From assembly GCA_964604675.1 (NCBI GenBank), contig CAZSAT010000037.1, positions 1 to 58,277 of the forward strand: DNA of 58,277 nt, written 5' to 3'. A program made the translations under genes and the position numbers. Shown one piece after another: positions 11,172 to 20,784 of the stretch. The notes under the pieces were generated by a model. That model had not been told where the DNA came from. It saw nothing but the letters and a program-made list of their open reading frames with translations, and did no database searches. The stretch is from CAZSAT01 sp964604675 (GTDB lineage Bacteria > Myxococcota_A > UBA796 > CAJQPC01). Numbering within the stretch: position 1 is the stretch's first letter; each line of letters starts with the position of its first letter.

Positions 11172-11314
11172 GCTGGTGTCCAGCCCCACGATACGCGAGA
11201 CCGGGGCGGTCGCAGGGCGCGCACGCGTGCAAAGGCGGCGTCAACCCTCCCCTGTCGACGTCCCCTGCCCCCACGAGCGCGCATATGCTGCCGCGCGCAC
11301 CGAGGATGCTACCG

Positions 11315-12181
11315 ATGCCCCATGCCCGCCGTGGAAACGCCAGCCCGCTGCTGCTCGGCGCAGCCGGCCTCCTCGCCGGCGCAGCCGTCGGCTACGCCGT
11401 CAAGCACCTGACCACCGACCCAGTCGCCATCGTCGTGCAGCAGCCCGAGGTGGTGAAGCAGGAGCTCTCCCCCGAGGAGCTCGAGAACCTCTGCAGCGAG
11501 CCCCTGGACGACGAGCGCATGAACCTCGCCAAGGCGCAGGCGAAGGTCGTCGACCTCCAGGCACAGCTCCAGGCCCGGGAGAGCGAGCTCGGGAAGCTCA
11601 AGGGGCAGGTCGAGGTCGACGAACAGAAGCGGGCAGCCGCGGCCAGGCGTTGGAAGGAGATGGAGAGCGAGATCGAGCAGCTCAAGACCGACCTCGCCCA
11701 GGCGGAGTCCGAGCGCGACGAGGTGATGGTCGAGCTCAAGACCACCATCCGCAAGCTCGAGCGGCAGATCCGGGAGACGGAGAAGGCCAAGGCCGAGGCC
11801 GACTTCTACAAGAACGAGAGCACCGTGAACCTGTGGAGCGCGTTCGTCGCACAGGCCAAGGTCGAGATCTGCGACCGGGGCACGCGCAAGCGCCACGAGA
11901 AGTGCCACGAAGCGGTGGCCGGCGCGCTCGACAAGATGAGCAAGGACCGCTTCCGCGAGTGCGTGGACACCTACCAGGCCACCCCGGTGCTCATCCAGGC
12001 CGAGGAGTGGAAGAACATGGAGCTGCCGCCCTACAGCGAGTGGCTCAACGAGGACGATCGCTACACGAAGAAGGGCTGGTACGTCCAGTACTGCGACCCC
12101 ACGCTTCCAGAAGCCAAGGTCGGCGACAACAGCTTCGGCGGCATCGACCTCGAGCTGGACCCCGACGAGCTCGATCTGTAG
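11315..12181 (+). CDS. Membrane-anchored coiled-coil protein
   Basis: About 288 residues. A single hydrophobic segment (SPLLLGAAGLLAGAAVGYAV, about residues 9-28) anchors the N-terminus. A Pro/Val-rich spacer follows, then a strongly heptad-like, charged coiled coil over roughly residues 60-170, and a folded C-terminal domain with several Cys and Trp and a highly acidic tail. It has no recognised family. The ATG at 11315 is preferred because GAGGA lies 8 bases upstream; ATGs at 11285 and 11306 are in frame. It is divergent from the FAD oxidase and co-oriented with the next gene, also a single-pass protein, so both may serve the envelope. Function unknown. Confidence 0.72.
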   Translation: MPHARRGNASPLLLGAAGLLAGAAVGYAVKHLTTDPVAIVVQQPEVVKQELSPEELENLCSEPLDDERMNLAKAQAKVVDLQAQLQARESELGKLKGQVEVDEQKRAAAARRWKEMESEIEQLKTDLAQAESERDEVMVELKTTIRKLERQIRETEKAKAEADFYKNESTVNLWSAFVAQAKVEICDRGTRKRHEKCHEAVAGALDKMSKDRFRECVDTYQATPVLIQAEEWKNMELPPYSEWLNEDDRYTKKGWYVQYCDPTLPEAKVGDNSFGGIDLELDPDELDL

Positions 12182-12202
12182 GAAACTCCCGGGGACAACG
12201 GG

Positions 12203-12230
12203 CTTGACCGGGATCCGTTGACGTGTCAAG
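12203..12230. promoter_or_regulatory. Inverted repeat CTTGAC-N16-GTCAAG
   Basis: A symmetrical pair of hexamers lies in the 92-bp gap upstream of the gene starting at 12274, with a further TTGAC at 12218-12222. The placement is right for an operator or for a weak hairpin after the previous gene; no matching -10 element is obvious. This is a sequence observation only. Confidence 0.3.
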
Positions 12231-12273
12231 TTCTCCAGAGGAGCGCACCCCCAGCGCTCGACTGGAGCCCTCC

Positions 12274-13107
12274 ATGTCACAGCTCACTCCCGACGCCATC
12301 ACCGACGAAGCGCTCTTCCAGCCTCAGGACGAGCTGTCCGGCGAGCCTGCCACCGACGTGGTCGAGCAGGACGAGGCCGACGTCGGCGCCGACGTGGACT
12401 CCCTGGTGCTCAGCCGCACCGAGACCTTCCAGCCAGTCGACGACGCGCTGCGCAACTGGCGCACCGAATCGGCGCGGCGCATCGCCGAGCACGCCGAGCA
12501 GAGCGCCGAGCGCGGCAAGAAGCGCCGCAGGCAGGTGACGGTGGTCGGCGGCCTGCTCGCCGTCGTCGCCGGCGTCGCGGCGGTGATGAGCCAGCCCGGC
12601 ACGGCCACGAACGCCGGGGCCACGGTGCTCGAGGCACCGCTGAACGACGCCTCCGTCATCGTGACCGCGGCCGAGACCGCGCCCGAGCCGGTCGACGAGA
12701 CCGCGCCCGAGCCGGTCGTCGAGACCGCGCCCGTACCCGTCGTCGAGACCGCGCCCGAGCCGGTCGTCGAGACCGTTCCCGCCGCGGCGGCCGGTGCCTT
12801 CGACCCGCGCATCGTCGAGGGCACGCTGACCACCTGGGTGGCGGGCGACACCGCCTGGATCCAGTTCGACTTCCTCGGCAGCGAGCCGCTCACGCTCCGC
12901 TGGACCGACCGCGCCGGGGCCACCGCGATCAGCGACGTGGTCTGCGACAACCGCATCGACGCGGCGACCGGGCGTTGCTACGTCGGGCGCAACGGCGACA
13001 CCATCGACTGGGGCCTGGCCCAGGGCGCGCAGGAAGGCCCCTGGAACATCTCGGCGTGCGGCACCGGCGGCTGCGCCGAGATCGCGACGTTCCTCGCACC
13101 CATCTAG
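12274..13107 (+). CDS. Single-pass membrane protein with Pro-Glu-Val repeats
   Basis: A 277-residue protein of unknown function. The acidic cytoplasmic N-terminus (about 1-83) is followed by a basic stop-transfer KKRRR and one membrane segment (about 87-105). Next are four or five near-identical 8-residue units of the type ETAPEPVV, encoded by a 24-bp tandem repeat at about 12660-12785. The C-terminal domain (about 165-277) has four Cys, probably two disulfides, and lies outside the membrane. The ATG at 12274 is chosen over upstream in-frame codons because GGAG sits 7 bases before it. The layout (cytoplasmic tail, membrane helix, rigid Pro-rich stalk, sensor-like head) resembles the linker and head of the kinase at 486-2258, but without a kinase domain. 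Confidence 0.72.
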   Translation: MSQLTPDAITDEALFQPQDELSGEPATDVVEQDEADVGADVDSLVLSRTETFQPVDDALRNWRTESARRIAEHAEQSAERGKKRRRQVTVVGGLLAVVAGVAAVMSQPGTATNAGATVLEAPLNDASVIVTAAETAPEPVDETAPEPVVETAPVPVVETAPEPVVETVPAAAAGAFDPRIVEGTLTTWVAGDTAWIQFDFLGSEPLTLRWTDRAGATAISDVVCDNRIDAATGRCYVGRNGDTIDWGLAQGAQEGPWNISACGTGGCAEIATFLAPI

Positions 13108-13122
13108 ACTCCTCGTCTGGCA

Positions 13123-14418
13123 CTACCGGATGCGCTCGCGTCCGGCGAGCACCCGCTCGAAGACCTGACCCAGCAGCGCGACATCGGCCGCCCCGGCCTG
13201 CTCGCGAGCGCTGTGCATCGAGAGCATCGCGCACCCGACGTCCACCGTTCGGATGCCCAGACGCGAGGCGCAGAACGGACCCACGGTCGACCCGCACGCC
13301 AGGTCGGGACGGCACAGGAAGTCCTGCACGGGCACCTCCTGCTCCTCGCAGACCTGTCGGAAGAGCCCGGCCGTCTCGGCGTCGGTGGAGTAGCGCTGGC
13401 GCGCGTTGGTCTTGATGACCGGCCCGCCGTTCATCACCGGCCGGTGGCGGCCATCGTGCAGGTCGGCGTAGTTGGGATGCACCCCGTGGGCCATGTCGGC
13501 CGAGACGCAGTAGCTGTGCGCGCTCGCCCGCTGGAGGCCACCAGGCGCCTGCTCGGTGCCCCGACGGAGGAGGCGCTCCAGCACGTAGCGCAGCATCACC
13601 GAGTCCGCGCCGCTCGCCGAGCGGGACCCCACCTCCTCGTGATCGAAGAGCGCCACCACCATGGTCGGGGCGCCCAGCTCGGCCTGCACGATCGCGTCGA
13701 GCGCCGCGAAACAGCAGAACTGGTTGTCCATGCGCGGCGCGAACACGAACTCGTCGTTCCAGCCGCCGAGCGACGGTGGCTGCACGTCGTGGAACATCAG
13801 ATCCCAGGCGAGGATGTCGTTGTCGTCCAGGTCGAGGGTCTGGGCCACGAGCGCCTTGACCGACAGCTCGTCCGCGCTGCCCTGCCCGACCAGAGGGACG
13901 AGCTGGCGGGCGAAGTCGAGCTTCAGGCCCTCGGTGTTCACCTGCCGGTTCAGGTGGATGGCCACGTTCGGGATGCGCGCGAGCGGCTTGTCCACACGCA
14001 CGAGCCGCAGGCCCACCCCGTTGCCCTCGCGCACGCTCACGCGGCCGGAGAGCCCCAGGTCCCGGTCCGACCAGGTCGCCGCGAGCACGCCGCCGTAGGG
14101 CTCCACGTGCCAGGCCACCTGCCCCTCCCGCTGGGCTTCCGGGTTGGGCATCAGGCGCAGGTTCGGGCTGTCGGTGTGGGCGACCAGGACGCGGAAGCCC
14201 GCCTCGGGTGCGGGCTCGACGCCAGCCCGCCAGGCGATGAGGCTGCCCCCCCGGACCAGGTACCCACCATCCCCCGGCGCAACGGCCTCCTGCTCCACAC
14301 GCTCGTCGAAGGCCACGAAGCCGGCGGCCTCCAGGCGCTCGCGTGCGCGCTCCACGGCGTGGTACGGCGACGGGCTCGCTGCGACGAAGTCGAGGAGGTC
14401 CTGGGCGGTGGCGGGCAT
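13123..14418 (-). CDS. apeB: M18-family aspartyl-type aminopeptidase
   Basis: A 431-residue cytosolic di-zinc aminopeptidase. All M18 signatures are present in order: VAHTDSPNLRL (metal His, catalytic Asp), APRMDNQFC (bridging Asp), FDHEEVGS (catalytic and metal Glu), SADMAHGVHPNY (metal Asp), GSTVGP and MHSARE (last metal His). The length is typical. It removes N-terminal acidic or other residues from peptides in cellular turnover. The ATG at 14418 has GGAG five bases upstream; an in-frame ATG seven codons earlier lacks this. It is divergent from purB with 68 bp between starts and ends 15 bp from the convergent membrane protein gene. Confidence 0.93.
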   Translation of the reverse strand: MPATAQDLLDFVAASPSPYHAVERARERLEAAGFVAFDERVEQEAVAPGDGGYLVRGGSLIAWRAGVEPAPEAGFRVLVAHTDSPNLRLMPNPEAQREGQVAWHVEPYGGVLAATWSDRDLGLSGRVSVREGNGVGLRLVRVDKPLARIPNVAIHLNRQVNTEGLKLDFARQLVPLVGQGSADELSVKALVAQTLDLDDNDILAWDLMFHDVQPPSLGGWNDEFVFAPRMDNQFCCFAALDAIVQAELGAPTMVVALFDHEEVGSRSASGADSVMLRYVLERLLRRGTEQAPGGLQRASAHSYCVSADMAHGVHPNYADLHDGRHRPVMNGGPVIKTNARQRYSTDAETAGLFRQVCEEQEVPVQDFLCRPDLACGSTVGPFCASRLGIRTVDVGCAMLSMHSAREQAGAADVALLGQVFERVLAGRERIR

Positions 14419-14486
14419 GTGGTCTCCGGAGGGCGGCACCTCTAACGGATCAGCCGGTTACGAGGGGCGGCCTCCAGGGAGGCTAC

Positions 14487-15920
<1,434 letters not shown>

Positions 15921-15985
15921 CGGCGATCACCGCTCCTCCGGGCGCGCTCCCTGCCGCGGATCCCATCACGGAGGGACTTCGCTCA

Positions 15986-16041
15986 TTTTTTCGCTCGACG
16001 ATCGAAAAAACGCGTTGGACTTCTTCCGCAGGCGGTATTGT
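15986..16041 (+). promoter_or_regulatory. A-tract plus promoter-like -35/-10 pair
   Basis: The palindrome TTTTTTCG-N9-CGAAAAAA (15986-16010) ends in an A6 run four bases before TTGGAC (16015-16020). TATTGT follows at 16036-16041 after a short 15-bp spacer. An A-tract immediately upstream of the -35 box is UP-element-like and would suit a strongly expressed RNA. The spacer is below the optimum, so this is only a candidate; the palindrome alone could instead be a bidirectional 3'-end structure for purB. Confidence 0.35.
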
Positions 16042-16298
16042 CAGAAGGCACCTCCCCCCGGAGCACGAATGGAGGAAACGCCACCCCGACTCATGCGCGC
16101 AGTCGCACGATTGGATGGCAGGGTCCAGGACCAGGGTCGCTGAACACACACTCGGTGGAGCTCGCTCGCCGCGTCGCTCGTGTCAGGACCACCGCCGCAT
16201 ACGCGGCCCAAGCCCCTTGGAGTCCGAAGCCAGTCCGTGACTGCCGCTAACAGCCCCCCATCGTACCTCTCACGAGACACAGCGACAGGAGCTACTAC

Positions 16299-16346
16299 AT
16301 GGAAGATACGCCCCCGGGCTTCTTCCGCGACCGACCGGCGTCCTGA
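16299..16346 (+). CDS. Candidate 15-residue small peptide
   Basis: ATG is preceded by AGGAG (16287-16291) at an ideal 7-base spacing, and the frame reads MEDTPPGFFRDRPAS before TGA. The context is an otherwise non-coding interval. The peptide has no membrane segment and matches nothing I recognise. It could be a leader peptide, a small protein or chance; its main support is the ribosome binding site. Confidence 0.3.
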   Translation: MEDTPPGFFRDRPAS

Positions 16347-16481
16347 AGAGGTCGTCACACCTTAGGGGGTCGTGCTGCCATCGCGTCTTCGTACGCGGTG
16401 GGATCAAACAGCCGGCTCATACCGCTCTTGCGGACAAGGCTTCCAGGTACGCCGCGTCGCGGTCGCGTCAGTCCAATACAA

Positions 16482-16524
16482 GAAACAAGGAAGGATGGGT
16501 TGGCGCCCGTCCTTTTCTTGTTTC
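16482..16524. terminator. Long hairpin, probable bidirectional terminator
   Basis: The left arm (16482-16499) starts GAAACAAGGAAGG and the right arm (16506-16524) ends CCTTTTCTTGTTTC. They pair over about 18 bp with one mismatch and one bulge around a 6-nt loop. The hairpin lies 3 bp past the TGA of the PDZ-protein gene and also closes the gap after purB on the plus strand. The 3' tail is T-rich in the minus direction only. Confidence 0.65.
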
Positions 16525-16527
16525 AGC

Positions 16528-17418
16528 TCACCGCGCCAGCGCGGCCACGTCGACCCGCGTGATCGTGACCGTGTGTTCGGTCATCGCCCGGACGAGGACC
16601 AGCTCCAGGACCTCGCCGGGCAGCCCGTGCCCGAGCACGTCGAGCACCTCGTCGGGCGCACGACCCACCAGGGACTGACCGGCGGCAGCGACCAGCAGGT
16701 CCCCGATCTCGACGAGACCGGAGGCCGGCCCGCGCGGCACCACGTTGTCGACCAGGAAGCCGTCGGGCCCGGGCGTTCCAGACAGGCCCAGCACACCCCG
16801 CGGCGGCAGCCCGACGAGCTCGAGCACCACCTCGGCCCTCTCGGAGGCCACGACCTCGACCGCGGCCTCGGCGGCCGCGTGGTCGTGGATAGACTTCAGC
16901 CGCGTGAGCCCGACGGGCACGCCCTGGATCGAGAAGCGACCCTGCTCGTCGGTGCGCGCCATGCGGCCGCCGAGCAGCCGAACCTCTGCACCTGCCACCG
17001 GCGCACCATCGCGCACCACCTGACCGCCGAGCGCCCCGCCGGCGACGAGTCGCACGTCGTCCAGCTCGACACCCGCGCCCGTGGTGGTGACCTCGACGGT
17101 GGTCTCCGCGGCGCCGGGTCCGGCCGCGATCAGGGCGTGGTCCCCAGCGACCACGTCGAACCAGCGCACGTACCCATGCTCGTCGCAGCGCACGGTGCTG
17201 TCCGGACCGAAGGACCGCTTGGCCCCCTCCCGCTTCCAGAGCGTGGCCATGCACTCCGTGGCCAGGTCGCCGTCCGGTGCGACGACCCGTGCGCGCAGCT
17301 CCCCCGGGACCGGCTCGGGCTCCACCTGGAAGAAGCGGAACGCGAACCAGGTGGCGCCGGCGGAGGCGAGCGCCACCAGCACGAGCCGCACGACCAACGG
17401 GGGACCCCGGTCAGCCAA
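16528..17418 (-). CDS. Single-pass protein with carboxypeptidase-regulatory-like and PDZ domains
   Basis: About 296 residues. One membrane segment near the N-terminus (VVRLVLVALASAGATWFAF) is followed by two beta-sandwich-like parts, the second reading as a carboxypeptidase-regulatory-like fold (DGAPVAGAEVRLLGG ... TDEQGRFSIQGVPVG). A C-terminal PDZ domain follows (GFLVDNVVPRGPASG, IGDLLVAAAGQSLVG). Most of it is predicted outside the cytoplasm. The TTG start at 17418 is chosen because GGGAG stands 7 bases upstream; it overlaps the end of the preceding GTPase by 8 bp, so expression is coupled. It could link the two cytoplasmic GTPases to an envelope partner; this is inference from the operon alone. 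Confidence 0.78.
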   Translation of the reverse strand: MADRGPPLVVRLVLVALASAGATWFAFRFFQVEPEPVPGELRARVVAPDGDLATECMATLWKREGAKRSFGPDSTVRCDEHGYVRWFDVVAGDHALIAAGPGAAETTVEVTTTGAGVELDDVRLVAGGALGGQVVRDGAPVAGAEVRLLGGRMARTDEQGRFSIQGVPVGLTRLKSIHDHAAAEAAVEVVASERAEVVLELVGLPPRGVLGLSGTPGPDGFLVDNVVPRGPASGLVEIGDLLVAAAGQSLVGRAPDEVLDVLGHGLPGEVLELVLVRAMTEHTVTITRVDVAALAR

Positions 17419-18583
17419 GGTCGAGCTCCCAGCGGGTAGAGGGCGTGGGCAAGGGCGGCAGCTCGTCGGGGGCCTTGCCGAGCCGGGTGAGCGTGGACAC
17501 CAGCCAGTCGTGCACCAGGTCGGTGTTGATCGGGTGCTCGCTGATCGGGCCCAGCGGGTCGAAGGCACACGCCACGAAGCCGAAGCCGCGGCCTCCCAGC
17601 TTCTCCCGGGCGTCGCGCAGGTAGCGCTCCCGATCCTTGGGCCTCAGGGTGTCGATCTTGTTCACGGCGACCAGCACGGGCTTCCTCGTGGTCAGGCACG
17701 AGGTGAAGTCCTCCAGCTCCCGCGCCTGCACGCCGCCCTCGGCGTTGAGCACGTAGAGGAAGACGTCGATGTGGTCGAGCACCTGACGCGCCGCCTCGGT
17801 GACCTCCTCGACCACGTCGCCGAGGCCGGGGGTGTTGACCACGAACAAGGCGGTCGCGCCGGGGACCCGGAACACCCCCACCTCGCGCGTGGCGCCTGCG
17901 ACCGGGTGCACGTTGCCGGTGTCGATGCCGAAGAGCGCGCGCAAGGCCGAGTCCTTGCCGCAGCTGGGCGAGCCGACGATGCCCACCGTGACACGGTGGC
18001 GCACCTGTTGCCGAAGCGTGGCCAGCTGCACGACGGCGGGCACGGTCTTGTCGAGCTCGGGCGCGAGGCTCTTCAGGGCCATCACGCCGGCGAGCGGCAC
18101 CATCAGCGGTCGGAGGAGGAAGCTGAGCACGCCGAGCCCGAGGGTCATGCCGGCGACCACGGAGGCCTGGAAGGCCCAGCCGCGCCCGTGCAGCTTGTGC
18201 CCGAGCTCGGTCGCCGACTGCCCGAGCCGTGGCAAGGTGTCGAGCTGGAGCGCCCTCTGCAGCACCATGCGGCTCTGCGTGTCCCCGGCGTCCCAGGTGC
18301 GGGCGAGCCACGCATCGACGATGGCCTCCTCGAGCGCCTCCGTGGTGCCGTCCACGCTCACGTCGAGGTGCTTGGCGACATCGCGCACGATCGCGTCGTA
18401 CGAAGGGCCCTCGCCCCCCCTGGCGAGGTTGGCGATGCCCTGGCCTCCCGCGCGTCGGATCGCCCGCTCGAGGGCGCGAGACAGCTGGGACAACCCCAGC
18501 GGCTCCGCGTCGATCTCCATCAGCTCCGCGAGCGAGGTGAGCTCGTCCCGCTGGCACTTGTCGAGGAGTTCCTGCAGCGTCAC
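17411..18583 (-). CDS. Era-like/dynamin-type GTPase B with GKD P-loop
   Basis: A 390-residue protein. The N-terminal about 130 residues are helical and charged, followed by a hydrophobic stretch (about 141-175) that may contact the membrane. The G domain starts near 198: P-loop GSPSCGKDS (about 204-212), G2-like Thr in AGATREVG, G3 NTPGLGD and G4 NKID. The P-loop has Asp where almost all GTPases have Ser or Thr to bind Mg2+. The GTG start overlaps the stop of GTPase A. Domain order is reversed relative to its partner (hydrophobic part before the G domain), so the pair may form a heterodimer. The role is unknown; related bacterial GTPases act on membranes. Confidence 0.82.
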   Translation of the reverse strand: MTLQELLDKCQRDELTSLAELMEIDAEPLGLSQLSRALERAIRRAGGQGIANLARGGEGPSYDAIVRDVAKHLDVSVDGTTEALEEAIVDAWLARTWDAGDTQSRMVLQRALQLDTLPRLGQSATELGHKLHGRGWAFQASVVAGMTLGLGVLSFLLRPLMVPLAGVMALKSLAPELDKTVPAVVQLATLRQQVRHRVTVGIVGSPSCGKDSALRALFGIDTGNVHPVAGATREVGVFRVPGATALFVVNTPGLGDVVEEVTEAARQVLDHIDVFLYVLNAEGGVQARELEDFTSCLTTRKPVLVAVNKIDTLRPKDRERYLRDAREKLGGRGFGFVACAFDPLGPISEHPINTDLVHDWLVSTLTRLGKAPDELPPLPTPSTRWELDLG

Positions 18584-19704
18584 GGGTCGTCGACCTCGAC
18601 GTCGAGGATGGTGCCCGTTGCGGCGAGACGCTCCTTGCTCGCCTTCAGGGCCACGCGGTCGAAGATCGCCCGGAGCTCTTCGCCGGAGAGCGATCGATCG
18701 GACTGCAGGTAGCGGATGGCCGCCTCGCCGACGCCGAGCGTTGCGCCCACGGCCACCGCCGAGCCGAGCACCGACGTGGCCACCTCGGCAGCCTGGGCAC
18801 CAGGCAGCCATCCGGCCGCCTTGAGCGCCTGGATGGCCCAGCGGATGAAGCCCTTGGCGGAGCCTGCGAGCACCTCGCCGATGAGCCACAGGATGGCCTG
18901 ACGGTCGAGCTCGACCTCGTGCACCGCGGCGATGCGGCTCACCATGGCCACCTGGATAGCGGTGACCGCGGTGATGTCGGCGCCGGGCACCGGGATGGCG
19001 CCCGCGAGCGCAGCCTGCCGGGCGCTCTCGCGGATGATCGGGCGCGACGCGGCCGCCTTGTTCTTCAGGTACTTCGCGAACAGCAGCGCCTTCCCGTCGC
19101 TCTCCAGGTGCTCGTAGATCCAGTCGATCACGGGCTCGACGCCGAGCGGGGCGTCGTAGAGCTGAGGGAGCGGGTCGAAGGCCGCAGCCACCGCCTCGTG
19201 AACTTCGAGCTGGAGCTGTTCGCAGGTGCGGGCGATGAACTCTTCGCGCTGGTGCTCCCGGATCAGGTCGATCTTGTTGAGCACCACCAGGGTGGGCCGC
19301 TGGCCATCTCCCCGCTCCTTCACAGCGGCCAGATCACGCTTCTCGTCGATCGTGGCGCCGCCCTCCGCGTTGACCACGAAGACCACCACGTCGAGGTGTT
19401 CGAGCGCCTCGCGCGCCGTGGCGTCGACGTGACGTCGCAGGTCGCCGAAGCCGGGGGCGTTGACCAGCACGAAGCGGCCATCAGCGTCGAGCTCCGCCAC
19501 GCGGATCCGGTCGGTGGACCCCGGGATCGGGTCGACCTCCCCGAAGTCCACGCCGAACAGCGCGCGGATGCCCGCGTCCTTCCCGGCTGAAGCGGAACCG
19601 AGGAAGGCGATGGTCAGCTGCTTGGCCAGCGCCGCCTCGACGTTCGCCTGCAGCTCGGCCCACTTCCCGAACCGCGCGATCGCCGTGGTCACCTGTTCCG
19701 ACAT
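18580..19704 (-). CDS. Era-like GTPase A with GKD P-loop and hydrophobic C-terminal region
   Basis: A 374-residue protein. The G domain is N-terminal: P-loop GSASAGKDA (about 36-44), G2 Thr in IPGSTDRIR, G3 NAPGFGD and G4 NKIDL. After about residue 210 comes a hydrophobic, Ala/Gly-rich helical region (IPVPGADITAVTAIQ; later GSAVAVGATLGVG) resembling the DUF697-type membrane-associated tails of YcjF-like GTPases. As in its partner, the Mg2+-binding Ser/Thr after GK is Asp. GGAGGAG four bases before the ATG makes the start secure. It is first in a three-gene coupled operon (GTPase A, GTPase B, PDZ protein) and divergent from the TPR gene. The operon probably encodes a membrane-associated GTP-driven device of unknown purpose. 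Confidence 0.84.
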   Translation of the reverse strand: MSEQVTTAIARFGKWAELQANVEAALAKQLTIAFLGSASAGKDAGIRALFGVDFGEVDPIPGSTDRIRVAELDADGRFVLVNAPGFGDLRRHVDATAREALEHLDVVVFVVNAEGGATIDEKRDLAAVKERGDGQRPTLVVLNKIDLIREHQREEFIARTCEQLQLEVHEAVAAAFDPLPQLYDAPLGVEPVIDWIYEHLESDGKALLFAKYLKNKAAASRPIIRESARQAALAGAIPVPGADITAVTAIQVAMVSRIAAVHEVELDRQAILWLIGEVLAGSAKGFIRWAIQALKAAGWLPGAQAAEVATSVLGSAVAVGATLGVGEAAIRYLQSDRSLSGEELRAIFDRVALKASKERLAATGTILDVEVDDP

Positions 19705-19782
19705 GCCGCTCCTCCGCCATGGCTCGCGTATCCGAGCCACCGTACGCGCGCCTCGCCCACGGGATTGCAGCCTGCTGCTACG

Positions 19783-20784
19783 ATGACGCCGCCCATGAGC
19801 TGCCAGCACGCCCAGACGACGTGGACCACGCGTCAAATCGACGGGTTGCCGGTCGACGTCCGGGTGTGCCTGGCGTGCCAGCGCGCGGTCAGCATGACCC
19901 GCATCCCGGTGCCCGTCCGTCCCCTCACCGCGGGCTGCTGTGCGAACTGCGGCGGGGAGCGTGAACCACGAGCGGCGCGCACCAACATGGCGGGCAAGAC
20001 GGACGCGAGCCCGGTGTGCACGGGGTGCGGGCTGTCCCAGTGGGAAGACTTCCGGCAGCACAAGGGGCTGGCGCGCAGGGCGGGAAGCCGATCGCTGGCG
20101 CGGGCCGGTGAACGGGCGCTCGAGGAGGGGCGCGCCGCGCTCGCGGTGAAGCTCGCCACGGCGGCCTGGCTGTTCAGCGAAGACGAGGTCATGGGGCGCG
20201 CACTCCGCCTCAAGGCGCTCGCCGCCTGTGGCGAGAGCGCCCAGGCCCTCGACGAGGGCATGACCTGGGTGTCGGAGGACGCCCCGAGCTTCGTGGGCGG
20301 CATCGTGGGCAACCTGCTGATGAAGCAGGGCCGCCTCGACGAGGCCCTGGAGGCGACCAGCATGGCCCTCGCGCACGACCCGAACGGGCGGGCCCTGCGG
20401 CTGGACCGCGCCGAGGTGCTGTTCGAGCTGGGACGCCTGGAGGAGTCCGGGAAGGAGGCCCGCCGGTGCCTGGACGGGCACGACGCCGTGGCCGAGAACG
20501 CCCTCGACCTGCTCGAGCGCACGCTGGCGGCGATGCTGGCGCGCCAGCTGTTCGTCGAGATCCGCGATGCCTTCAACGCCGGGGCACCGCACACCCACCG
20601 CTCGTCGGTGGCCAGCTACATCCGCGCGTGCGCCGAGGTCCAGAGCGGACGCGCCAGCGACGCCAGGAGGTGGTTGGTCCACGCGCTCCGTCTCGCACCC
20701 GACGACGAAGAGATGCGCTCAGCCCTCGCACGGCTCGAGGAGCGCATGGGGCTGGCGACCACCGCCACCCTCAAGGGGCGCTGA
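19783..20784 (+). CDS. Zinc-ribbon and TPR-repeat protein
   Basis: About 333 residues, cytoplasmic. The N-terminal about 85 residues have four Cys pairs or ribbons (CQHAQ, CLACQ, CCANCGG, CTGCG), suggesting two small zinc fingers. The remainder is helical with TPR-like units, e.g. LLMKQGRLDEALEATSMALA and LFELGRLEESGKEARRCL. Such proteins usually scaffold others; no specific family is recognised. The start is uncertain: ATGs at 19783 and 19795 are both possible and neither has a clear ribosome binding site. It is divergent from the GTPase operon (78 bp apart) and its 3' end overlaps the convergent rhomboid gene by 14 bp. Confidence 0.7.
   Translation: MTPPMSCQHAQTTWTTRQIDGLPVDVRVCLACQRAVSMTRIPVPVRPLTAGCCANCGGEREPRAARTNMAGKTDASPVCTGCGLSQWEDFRQHKGLARRAGSRSLARAGERALEEGRAALAVKLATAAWLFSEDEVMGRALRLKALAACGESAQALDEGMTWVSEDAPSFVGGIVGNLLMKQGRLDEALEATSMALAHDPNGRALRLDRAEVLFELGRLEESGKEARRCLDGHDAVAENALDLLERTLAAMLARQLFVEIRDAFNAGAPHTHRSSVASYIRACAEVQSGRASDARRWLVHALRLAPDDEEMRSALARLEERMGLATTATLKGR

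Larger units (their letters stand above)
15921..16527. other. 607-bp interval without an evident protein gene; possible RNA/small-peptide locus
   Basis: This interval lies between the convergent 3' ends of purB and the PDZ-protein gene and is the only gap above 300 bp. It is less GC-rich than its surroundings and shows no convincing long coding frame on either strand. It contains a T6/A6 palindrome (15986-16010), a promoter-like pair next to the A-tract, a 15-codon ORF with a good ribosome binding site (16299-16346) and a long terminator-like hairpin (16482-16524). Together these could define a plus-strand transcript of about 480 nt. I looked for tmRNA, RNase P, SRP and tRNA hallmarks and found none. 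Confidence 0.5.

Noticed and set aside
12660..12785. 24-bp tandem repeat as a mobile or regulatory element
   Set aside because: It keeps the reading frame and encodes a Pro-rich stalk in the protein at 12274-13107, an ordinary coding repeat.
15921..16527. tmRNA, RNase P RNA or SRP RNA gene
   Set aside because: None of the conserved sequence landmarks (T-arm, GAGGAAAGTCC, GGAAGG-type SRP loop) was found on either strand.
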